From: Sphaerisporangium rufum
GTDB taxonomy: Bacteria > Actinomycetota > Actinomycetes > Streptosporangiales > Streptosporangiaceae
NCBI RefSeq assembly: GCF_016863395.1
Contig: NZ_BOOU01000021.1
Span: forward strand, 1 to 54,923
Direction of reading: 5' to 3'
Length of the DNA stretch: 54,923 bases
Position 1 is the stretch's first letter. Each line of letters opens with the position of its first letter. The notes under the pieces are model-generated. The model worked only from the letters and a program-made list of their open reading frames with translations. It was not told the DNA's origin and made no database searches. Position numbers and translations under genes: made by a program. Of the stretch, positions 1 through 5,895 are shown one piece after another.

Positions 1-1
1 C

Positions 2-175
2 TGCGGCACCGCCGCGGTGATCACCCCGGTCGGCACGGTGAAGGGCGAGCAGGGCGGCTGGACGGTGGGCGACGGCGGTCCGGGCAAGCTCACAATGCGG
101 CTGCGCGAGGAGCTGGTGGGCGTCCAGTACGGCACCCGCCCGGACCCGCACGGCTGGGTGCACAAGATCTGCTGA
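2..175 (+). CDS. ilvE: Branched-chain amino acid aminotransferase, 3' end only
   Basis: Only the last 57 codons are in the window; the gene enters from the left edge in frame at base 2 and stops with TGA. The visible peptide carries the C-terminal class IV aminotransferase pattern seen in IlvE: GTAAVITPVG, then PGKLTMRLREELVG, then YGTRPDPHGWVHKI. The family transfers the amino group between glutamate and the 2-oxo acids of Leu, Ile and Val, the last step of their synthesis, using PLP. The next pathway gene, cimA, lies about 1 kb downstream on the same strand, and leuC/leuD follow at 16-18 kb, so the branched-chain genes are loosely clustered. The catalytic lysine is outside the window. Confidence 0.9.
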   Translation, partial: CGTAAVITPVGTVKGEQGGWTVGDGGPGKLTMRLREELVGVQYGTRPDPHGWVHKIC

Positions 176-186
176 GCGGGCGCGGC

Positions 187-212
187 GCCCGGCGGGGCCG
201 TCCCCGCCGGGC
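187..212. terminator. Bidirectional hairpin terminator between ilvE and the methyltransferase
   Basis: A perfect inverted repeat with arms GCCCGGCGGGG and CCCCGCCGGGC and a 4-base loop lies between two convergent genes. There is no T-run, as is common for actinobacterial terminators. Confidence 0.7.
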
Positions 213-217
213 CGCTG

Positions 218-245
218 TTCAGTGCTTGCGATTCAGTGCTTGCGG
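218..245. repeat. 14-bp tandem duplication at the stop of the O-methyltransferase
   Basis: TTCAGTGCTTGCG occurs twice back to back (218-231 and 232-245, the 14th base differing). The duplication reproduces the codons Arg-Lys-His-stop of the minus-strand gene just beyond its stop, as expected from replication slippage. Confidence 0.85.
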
Positions 246-892
246 ACCAGGGTGAGCCCGTCGGCGATCGGCAGCAGGGTGCTGGTCACCCGCGGATCGT
301 TGATCACCAGGTCGTTGAACTCGCGCATCGTGGCGGCCTCCCCGTCGGTGTAGTCGGCGACGCTGCCGTGCCGCAGGGTGTTGTCCACCAGGATCAGCCC
401 GCCGGGCGCCAGCCGGGACATGATCTCCTGGTAGTAGCCGGGATAGCCCGCCTTGTCGGCGTCGACGAACGCCAGGTCGATCTGCGGGCGCACCGGGAAC
501 TCGCGCAGGGTCTCGGCGGCCGGGCCGATCCGCAGCTCGATCCGGTCGGCCACCCCGGCCTTCTCCCAGTACTTGCGGGCGACCGACGTCCACTCCTCGC
601 TGACGTCGAAGCAGGTGAGCCGGCCGTCCTCCGGCAGCCCGCGGGCCAGGCAGATCGCCGAGTACCCGGTGAAGGTGCCGACCTCCACCACGTTGCGGGC
701 CCCGCTGATCTGAGTGATCATCGTCAGGAAGGTGCCCTGCTCGCGGGAGATCTGCATGGTGGCGCCGTCCCCGGCGACGGTGCGGGTCTCCTCGGCCAGC
801 TGCAGCAGCAGGTCGTCCGGGGCGGTGGTGTGCTCGACGATGTAGTTGGCGACATCGGTGTTGAGGAACGAGAAAGCCTTCATGGGCGCCAT
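233..892 (-). CDS. Class I SAM-dependent O-methyltransferase (caffeoyl-CoA OMT-like)
   Basis: Product of 219 residues. It shows the methyltransferase family 3 layout: motif I VVEVGTFTGYSAICLA (about residues 67-82), an acidic ribose-binding Asp after LTCFDVS, the metal/substrate motif LAFVDADKAGYPGYY, and the GGLILVDNTL strand typical of cation-dependent catechol or caffeoyl-CoA O-methyltransferases. Such enzymes methylate hydroxyls on small phenolics; the substrate here is unknown. The start is the ATG at 892, two codons before a second ATG; the frame stays open further upstream, but homologues begin near this point. The gene is convergent with ilvE and divergent from the cimA leader, with which it shares an upstream region carrying an inverted repeat at 984-1008. 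Confidence 0.85.
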   Translation of the reverse strand: MAPMKAFSFLNTDVANYIVEHTTAPDDLLLQLAEETRTVAGDGATMQISREQGTFLTMITQISGARNVVEVGTFTGYSAICLARGLPEDGRLTCFDVSEEWTSVARKYWEKAGVADRIELRIGPAAETLREFPVRPQIDLAFVDADKAGYPGYYQEIMSRLAPGGLILVDNTLRHGSVADYTDGEAATMREFNDLVINDPRVTSTLLPIADGLTLVRKH

Positions 893-983
893 TCTGTCCC
901 GGAGGCGGCCCCGCCGGGCCGGTGACGCGCCCGGGCGTCTCCGGCCGGGAGCAGACACGCCGGTCCGGATGATGAGATCGATG

Positions 984-1008
984 TGCCACATGGTGACCGG
1001 ATGTGGCA
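984..1008. promoter_or_regulatory. Inverted repeat, candidate operator between O-methyltransferase and cimA leader
   Basis: TGCCACAT, nine bases, ATGTGGCA: a perfect 8-bp dyad in the divergent upstream region, ending 14 bases before the leader-peptide ATG. Size and spacing fit a homodimeric repressor site. The binding protein is unknown. Confidence 0.45.
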
Positions 1009-1022
1009 GACTGCGGAGCACC

Positions 1023-1064
1023 ATGTTCTACGGTCTGCTCATTATCAGCAGGCGCGCTGGCTGA
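1023..1064 (+). CDS. Leader peptide of the cimA attenuator
   Basis: A 13-codon open frame, MFYGLLIISRRAG, begins with ATG 4 bases after GGAG (1015-1018). Codons 5-8 are CTG CTC ATT ATC, i.e. Leu-Leu-Ile-Ile in a row, rare by chance and typical of control codons in branched-chain attenuators. ATT is a rarely used codon in such a GC-rich genome. The stop lies inside a 10-bp hairpin, and a U-tract terminator follows at 1086. CimA makes the first dedicated intermediate of the threonine-independent isoleucine route, so control by charged tRNA-Ile/tRNA-Leu would make sense. Expression and regulation are inferred, not shown. Confidence 0.65.
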   Translation: MFYGLLIISRRAG

Positions 1065-1085
1065 ACCGGGACACCGCCAGCGCGC
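1052..1085 (+). promoter_or_regulatory. Leader hairpin in front of the cimA attenuator
   Basis: GCGCGCTGGC (1052-1061) and GCCAGCGCGC (1076-1085) are perfect complements with a 14-base loop. The 5' arm covers the last codons of the leader peptide, so a ribosome reading the leader would open it. It abuts the terminator stem at 1086 without overlap, so how the two would interact is not obvious. A smaller hairpin (CTGCT 1035-1039 with AGCAG 1047-1051) spans the control codons. Confidence 0.55.
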
Positions 1086-1116
1086 AGACCTCTCACGTCC
1101 GTGAGGGGTCTTTTTG
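1086..1116 (+). terminator. Intrinsic terminator (attenuator) upstream of cimA
   Basis: AGACCTCTCAC / GTGAGGGGTCT forms an 11-bp stem (one G-T pair) with a GTCC loop, followed by TTTTTG. A textbook U-tract terminator 80 bases before a start codon, behind a leader peptide, indicates premature termination control. Confidence 0.85.
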
Positions 1117-1192
1117 TTTGGGGGCCCGGCTCGCGGCCTCGGTGCGACAGGCGCGCGGCGACGAACGCCACCCCACTAGGAGACGAGAAACC

Positions 1193-2791
1193 ATGGCCGA
1201 CGACCGATTCCATGTGTACGACACGACCCTGCGGGACGGGGCGCAACAGGAGGGCCTGTCGCTCACCGTCGCCGACAAGCTCGCCGTCGCTCGGCACCTG
1301 GACGAGCTGGGCGTCGGCTTCATCGAGGGCGGCTGGCCCGGCGCCAACCCCAAGGACACCGAATTCTTCCGGCGGGCTCGGACCGAGCTCGACCTGAAGC
1401 ACGCGCAGCTCGCCGCGTTCGGCGCGACCCGCCGAGCCGGAGTGCAGGCCGCCGACGACCCATTGGTGGCCGCGCTGCGCGAGTCCGGCGCGCCGGTCGT
1501 GACCCTTGTCGCCAAGAGTCACGACCGGCACGTCGAGCTGGCCCTGCGGACGACGCTCCAGGAGAACCTGGCGATGATCCGCGACACCGTCTCCCATCTG
1601 CGGGCGGAGGGACAGCGGGTCTTCCTGGACGCCGAGCACTTCTTCGACGGCTACAAGTCCAACCCGGCCTACGCGCTGGAGGTGCTGCGCACCGCCGCCG
1701 AGGCGGGCGCGTCGGTGGTCGCGCTGTGCGACACCAACGGCGGCATGCTGCCCGACGAGCTCGCCGACGTCGTGCACGAGGCGGCCGGCACCGGGGCCCG
1801 GGTCGGCATCCACTGCCACGACGACACCGGCTGCGCGGTGGCCAACTCGCTGGCGGCGGTGCGGGCCGGCGCCACCCACGTGCAGGGCTGCGCCAACGGC
1901 TACGGCGAGCGGTCCGGCAACGCCAACCTGTTCACCGTGGTCGCCAACCTCCAGCTGAAGCGCGGCTTCGACCTGGTGCCGGACGCGGCGCTGGCCGAGA
2001 TGACCCGTATCGCGCACGCGATCACCGAGATCACCAACGTCACGCCCAACTCCCACCAGCCCTACGTCGGGGTCTCCGCCTTCGCCCACAAGGCCGGCCT
2101 GCACGCCAGCGCGATCAAGGTCGACCCCGACCTGTACCAGCACATCGACCCGGCCCAGGTCGGCAACGACATGCGGATGCTCGTCTCGGACATGGCCGGC
2201 CGCGCCTCGGTGGAGCTCAAGGGCCGGGAGCTCGGGTACGACCTGTCCGCCGAGCAGTCCCGCGAGCTGGTCGACCGGGTCAAGGACCTGGAGGCCAAGG
2301 GGCACACCTTCGAGGCGGCCGACGCCTCCTTCGAGCTGCTGCTGCGTGACACCGTCACCGGCGAACGGCCCCGGCACTTCACCGTGGAGTCGTGGCGGGT
2401 GATCGTCGAGCGGCCCGCCGGCGGCCAGGTGGTCAGCGAGGCCACCGTCAAGCTGTACGCCAAGGGTGAGCGCATCGTGGCCACCGGCGAGGGCAACGGC
2501 CCGGTGAACGCGCTGGACCGCGCCGTCCGGCTGGGGCTGGAACGGCTCTACCCCGAGCTCGCCTCGGTGGAGCTGACCGACTTCAAGGTCCGCATCCTGG
2601 AGGGCTCGCACGGCACCGGCGCGATCACCCGGGTGCTGATCACCTCCAGCGACGGGACCGGCGAGTGGGCCACCGTCGGGGTGGACGAGAACATCATCGA
2701 GGCCTCCTGGCAGGCCCTGGAGCAGGCGGTCACCTACGGCCTGCTGCGCGCCGGCCACACCCCCGACCGGGTGGCCGGCCCGTCCACCTGA
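1193..2791 (+). CDS. cimA: (R)-citramalate synthase
   Basis: Product of 532 residues. It condenses acetyl-CoA with pyruvate to give citramalate, entering isoleucine synthesis without threonine; LeuC/LeuD (encoded at 16-18 kb) then act on the product. The N-terminal HMGL-like TIM barrel shows DTTLRDGAQ (10-18) and the metal-binding GIHCHDDTG; the C-terminal third is a LeuA-type allosteric dimerisation domain (SWRVIVERPAG, then a conserved VNALDRAVR stretch). The early GGWPGANPKD matches the CimA branch of the family rather than 2-isopropylmalate synthase. Start ATG has AGGAGA 9 bases upstream; an in-frame upstream extension would read through the terminator and is rejected. Isoleucine is the expected feedback inhibitor. 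Confidence 0.92.
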   Translation: MADDRFHVYDTTLRDGAQQEGLSLTVADKLAVARHLDELGVGFIEGGWPGANPKDTEFFRRARTELDLKHAQLAAFGATRRAGVQAADDPLVAALRESGAPVVTLVAKSHDRHVELALRTTLQENLAMIRDTVSHLRAEGQRVFLDAEHFFDGYKSNPAYALEVLRTAAEAGASVVALCDTNGGMLPDELADVVHEAAGTGARVGIHCHDDTGCAVANSLAAVRAGATHVQGCANGYGERSGNANLFTVVANLQLKRGFDLVPDAALAEMTRIAHAITEITNVTPNSHQPYVGVSAFAHKAGLHASAIKVDPDLYQHIDPAQVGNDMRMLVSDMAGRASVELKGRELGYDLSAEQSRELVDRVKDLEAKGHTFEAADASFELLLRDTVTGERPRHFTVESWRVIVERPAGGQVVSEATVKLYAKGERIVATGEGNGPVNALDRAVRLGLERLYPELASVELTDFKVRILEGSHGTGAITRVLITSSDGTGEWATVGVDENIIEASWQALEQAVTYGLLRAGHTPDRVAGPST

Positions 2792-2900
2792 GCGCGGAGC
2801 CGGCCCGGGACGGCCACCGGCGGTCCGGGCTTCCGGCGGCACCCCGGCGGCATGGGATGGCCGGACTCGGGCCGGTGGCGAGCCCGGGCCCGGCCCGCCG

Positions 2901-3725
2901 TCAGCGGCGGCGCGCGGTGACCAGGAGATACTCCCAGTCGAGCACGGTGGCCCCGCTGCCGCGGTCGTGGCGGCGGGCCAGCTCGGTCAGGTCCCGGTCC
3001 AGCGCGGCCACCCGCTCGGCGTCGCCGGCCAGGCCCCGGTAGGCGGCGACCGTCGGGCCGTAGTTGTTCTTGAAGAAGTCGCGGAAGCCGGCCGGGTCGG
3101 CGAACCGGTCCACGGTGACCGCCGCCCGGCGGGCGACCAGATCGGCCACCCCGTCGCCGAGCAGGTCGCGCACGTGCGCCTCGTCGCCCCACAGCGGCGG
3201 CGGCTGCGCGCCCGGCGGCGGCGCCGGCACGTACGGCCGCATCGCGGCGAACATCTGGCCGATGAAGCCCTGCGGCGTCCAGCTCAGCAGGCCGATCGTG
3301 CCGCCCGGGCGGCAGACCCGCACCAGTTCGGCCGCGGCGGCCCGGTGGTGTGGCGCGAACATCACCCCGACGCAGGACAGCACCACGTCGAACGCGCCGT
3401 CGGCGAACGGCAGCGCCTCGGCGTCGGCCTCCCGCCACTCGAGCGCCGCGCCGCGCCGGGCGGCCACGTCCCGGCCGGCCGCCAGCAGCTCCGGCGTCAG
3501 GTCGCAGGCCACCACGTCCGCGCCCGCCAGCGCCGCCGGGATCGCGGCGTTGCCCGTCCCGGCCGCCACGTCCAGCACCTTGTCGCCCGGCCGGACACCG
3601 CAGGCCGCCACCAGGGTGGCGCCCAGTTCCGGGATCACCTCGCCGGCCACCGCGGGGTAGTCGCCGAGTGCCCACATCGCCCGGTGCCGGGCCTTCAGCT
3701 CCCCGCCATCGATCTTGATCGTCAT
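2901..3725 (-). CDS. Class I SAM-dependent methyltransferase
   Basis: Product of 274 residues with a UbiE/MenG-like Rossmann fold. Motif I VLDVAAGTGNAAIPAA lies near residues 50-65, followed by the acidic loop ACDLTPELL, a motif II/III region ADAEALPFADGAFDVVLS and the post-motif LVRVCRPGGTIGLLSW. Small-molecule methylation is likely; the substrate cannot be told. Start ATG has GGGAGG about 5 bases upstream. It is transcribed away from the HxlR-type regulator at 3854 with a shared 128-bp control region holding three GTAC motifs, so the regulator probably controls it. Confidence 0.85.
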   Translation of the reverse strand: MTIKIDGGELKARHRAMWALGDYPAVAGEVIPELGATLVAACGVRPGDKVLDVAAGTGNAAIPAALAGADVVACDLTPELLAAGRDVAARRGAALEWREADAEALPFADGAFDVVLSCVGVMFAPHHRAAAAELVRVCRPGGTIGLLSWTPQGFIGQMFAAMRPYVPAPPPGAQPPPLWGDEAHVRDLLGDGVADLVARRAAVTVDRFADPAGFRDFFKNNYGPTVAAYRGLAGDAERVAALDRDLTELARRHDRGSGATVLDWEYLLVTARRR

Positions 3726-3790
3726 GCCGCCTCCCTCGTCCGCCGCCCCTGCCGGCGGCCTGGGAACGACGTTAGGAGCCGGTGGCCCCG

Positions 3791-3812
3791 GTACCTAGTA
3801 CAGGATCTGTAC
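3791..3812. promoter_or_regulatory. Candidate HxlR operator (GTAC repeats)
   Basis: GTAC occurs three times in 22 bp (3791, 3798, 3809). The last two form a 15-bp dyad GTACAG-GAT-CTGTAC. The site sits about 40 bp before the regulator start and 75 bp before the methyltransferase start. HxlR-family regulators such as YodB/HypR are known to bind TAC/GTA dyads, so this is a good operator candidate. Confidence 0.55.
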
Positions 3813-3853
3813 CGTTACTCCCGCCGGCCGGATCCCGCCCCTAACCTGGGGGC

Positions 3854-4552
3854 ATGGGCTCCTCGTACCACCAGTTCTGCCCGGTGGCCAAGGCGATGGA
3901 ACTGCTCGACGAGCGGTGGACGCTGCTGATCGTCCGCGAGCTGGTGACCGGCTCGCAGCACTTCAACCAGCTGCGCCGCGGCCTGCCCCGGATGTCGCCG
4001 GCGCTGCTGTCCCGGCGGCTGCACCAGCTGGCCCGGGCCGGTGTCGTCGAGCGCCGCACCGAGGACGGCCACGTGCGGTACGTCCTCACCGAGGCCGGGC
4101 GCGAGCTGCGCCCGGTGGTCGAGGCGCTCGGTGCCTGGGGCACCCGCTGGATCGGCGAACTCGGTGACGAGGATCTCGACCCCAAGCTGCTGCTGTGGGA
4201 CATGCACCGCAACGTCGACCACGCCGCCGTCCCCGCCGGGCGGACGGTGATCTACTTCCGCTTCCCCGGCGCGCCGGCCGGCCTGCGCGACTGGTGGCTC
4301 ACCATCACCGGCGGGGACGCCGACGTGTGCGACGCCGATCCCGGCCACCCGGTGGACGTGACGGTGACCGCCGGGCTGCGCGCCCTGGTCGATGTGTGGC
4401 GCGGCGAGCTGACCTGGGACGACACCCTGCGGACCGGCGAGGTGCGGCTGGCGGGCCCCGAGCCGCTGCGCCGCGCGCTGCCCACCTGGTTCACCCTCCC
4501 CCCGTTCGCCGCCATCCCCCGCCCCGCCCACCGCCTCCCCGCCCGCCCCTGA
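3854..4552 (+). CDS. HxlR-family regulator with C-terminal SCP2-like domain
   Basis: Product of 232 residues. Residues 8-100 are an HxlR winged helix: CPVAKAMELLDERWTLLIVRE, then FNQLRRGLPRMSPALLSRRL, wing RTEDGHVRYVLTEAG. Family members have a conserved N-terminal Cys (Cys9 here), in some cases redox sensitive. The C-terminal 110 residues (VIYFRFPGAPAG, ITGGDADVCDADPG, TAGLRALVDVWRGELTWDD) look like an SCP2 sterol-carrier-type ligand pocket, a fusion found in many actinobacterial HxlR proteins and suggesting a hydrophobic effector. It is divergent from the methyltransferase at 2901 and probably controls that gene and itself. Confidence 0.87.
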   Translation: MGSSYHQFCPVAKAMELLDERWTLLIVRELVTGSQHFNQLRRGLPRMSPALLSRRLHQLARAGVVERRTEDGHVRYVLTEAGRELRPVVEALGAWGTRWIGELGDEDLDPKLLLWDMHRNVDHAAVPAGRTVIYFRFPGAPAGLRDWWLTITGGDADVCDADPGHPVDVTVTAGLRALVDVWRGELTWDDTLRTGEVRLAGPEPLRRALPTWFTLPPFAAIPRPAHRLPARP

Positions 4553-4670
4553 TCGCGAGTTCGGCGGCGTCGGCACGAGCGGCCGGTCAGGACAAGGAGC
4601 CGGGTCGGCGCGGGAAAGCGGTTCGCCGGCTCGCGACCATCGGATGCTGCAGCGCTTGGAGCGGAGGCCT

Positions 4671-4686
4671 GGTACCTTTGGGTACC
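4671..4686. promoter_or_regulatory. Paired GGTACC sites upstream of the RHH gene
   Basis: GGTACC-TTTG-GGTACC lies immediately before the Shine-Dalgarno GGAGG of the small RHH-like gene. Two identical palindromes 10 bp apart (one helical turn) are the pattern expected for an autorepressing ribbon-helix-helix antitoxin. Confidence 0.5.
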
Positions 4687-4696
4687 GGAGGTGACT

Positions 4697-4963
4697 ATGG
4701 CCGGCTCGAATGTGGCTCCGCTGAAGGTGGACGCGGAAACCGATCGCCTGATCTCTCATGGGGCACACTTCCTCCACGTGACGAAGAAGGAATTCGTGGC
4801 GCAGGCTGTACGTGTCTACCTGAAGATTCGGCAGGCTGAGTTGCACGCCGCCATGCAGGAGGCGATGGCACAGTTGGACGGCAGCCATGCCGCCCGGGTA
4901 GAGCTCGTCTCAGGGCTGACCAAGGAGCAGATAGCGGAGCTCGGCGGCGTGGAGGAAGGGTGA
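4697..4963 (+). CDS. Small ribbon-helix-helix-like protein, putative antitoxin
   Basis: Product of 88 residues. The N-terminal half reads like an RHH fold: a short beta strand VAPLKVDAE, helix TDRLISHGAHFL, a turn HVTKKEF, helix VAQAVRVYLK. The rest is a charged helix ending in TKEQIAELGG, suitable for binding a partner. ATG is chosen over the GTG two codons earlier because GGAGG is then 5 bases upstream. It shares GTGA with the next gene, so the two are translationally coupled. Codon use is clearly less GC-biased than the neighbours (GAA, GCT, CAT and TCT codons are frequent), which suggests transfer. The antitoxin role is inferred from size, fold and layout. Confidence 0.6.
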   Translation: MAGSNVAPLKVDAETDRLISHGAHFLHVTKKEFVAQAVRVYLKIRQAELHAAMQEAMAQLDGSHAARVELVSGLTKEQIAELGGVEEG

Positions 4964-5721
4964 ACCCCACTCGTCCTACCGTCCGTTGCCTGCGCGAAGA
5001 TCTCGGGATCACCAAGCTGCCGCCCGCCCGCATGCCGTTGGACGAGATCGATCATCCGTTGATCCGGAAGGCGTCCGCCCAGTTCGCGGGGGACGGTTCT
5101 GGGGAGCGAATCGCCTCGGTGGACGATAACGTGCTGCTCAAGGTCAAGATTCAACGCTGGCGCGGAGCGGTGTGGCCGGACAACCGAGGGCCATGGCTGG
5201 TCGCCGCCGGGCGGAGAGAAGACGGCAGCCCTGATGATTTCTACGCGGTGCTCGCGGAACGTGGACGGCAGGCGCGCAAGGCTTACAACGGCTCGCACAC
5301 CCGTACGCTGACCACTGACACCTACACCGATGGTCTCCTTCCCGGTCCACTCGACGAGGCCCGCCTTCGGCTCGAAGAGGCCGAGCGCCTCGTGGTCCGG
5401 ATGGAGGTGTGCGTTCGCAGCCTGGTCGTCCAAGCTCTGCTGAGCGGTCGTGAGCAACGCGAGGATCTGTCCGGTTGCACGCTGGCCGTCCTGGTGCGTG
5501 CGGACGAGGGTCATGAAACCTATGTCGGGATCCGCATCATCGGCAGACTCGCCATCGCCGAACAGGCTGCAATCCTGGACGCCGTACCCGGCTGTGATCG
5601 TGACAGCTGGTATCCCGACGTCATGCCACATCGAGACCTGGAGTGGGGCGAGGTCGTCTGGTCCAACCTGATGGACCCTGTCGCCGCTGCCACCCTCCTG
5701 GCCGAGCCTTCGCCGGAGTGA
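4960..5721 (+). CDS. Unknown protein coupled to RHH-like gene, putative toxin
   Basis: Product of 253 residues from a GTG start overlapping the upstream stop (GTGA). I do not recognise the family. The protein is soluble, without signal peptide or membrane segment. It has a basic, Trp-rich stretch VKIQRWRGAVWPDN near residue 65, a helical amphipathic region LDEARLRLEEAERLVVRME around 128-146, and a Trp-rich end DSWYPDVMPHRDLEWGEVVW. Base composition is lower in GC than flanking genes (35 of the 60 bases at 5281-5340 are G or C). Together with the upstream gene and the paired GGTACC sites it forms a compact two-gene module with toxin-antitoxin architecture. A regulator plus effector of another kind is equally possible. 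Confidence 0.55.
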   Translation: MNPTRPTVRCLREDLGITKLPPARMPLDEIDHPLIRKASAQFAGDGSGERIASVDDNVLLKVKIQRWRGAVWPDNRGPWLVAAGRREDGSPDDFYAVLAERGRQARKAYNGSHTRTLTTDTYTDGLLPGPLDEARLRLEEAERLVVRMEVCVRSLVVQALLSGREQREDLSGCTLAVLVRADEGHETYVGIRIIGRLAIAEQAAILDAVPGCDRDSWYPDVMPHRDLEWGEVVWSNLMDPVAAATLLAEPSPE

Positions 5722-5827
5722 GCCTGTGACGTCAGCCGCACCGATCTCCGCCACATCACAAGTTGCCGGACGCGGATGATCGTGCCGACCGGCCCTCCGG
5801 TGACGCCGCCCTATGCCGAGCCCATGT

Positions 5828-5870
5828 GGCAATAATAAGTCCGCCTATTATAGCTGGACTTATTATTGCC
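5828..5870. repeat. AT-rich 43-bp near-perfect palindrome
   Basis: GGCAATAATAAGTCC (5828-5842) and GGACTTATTATTGCC (5856-5870) are perfect 15-base arms. Allowing two mismatches the dyad extends through CTAT/ATAG to a single central T. It lies between convergent genes, so a bidirectional terminator is possible, but arms this AT-rich are unlike every other hairpin in the window, and the symmetry to the centre also suggests a protein-binding or recombination site at the border of the transferred module. Confidence 0.8.
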
Positions 5871-5895
5871 CCGGGGCAGCCGGCGTTGCCGCCGG

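Noticed and set aside
1028-2842. Long open frame of about 600 codons antisense to cimA
   Set aside because: Arises from high-GC codon bias opposite a well-supported gene; no family signature.
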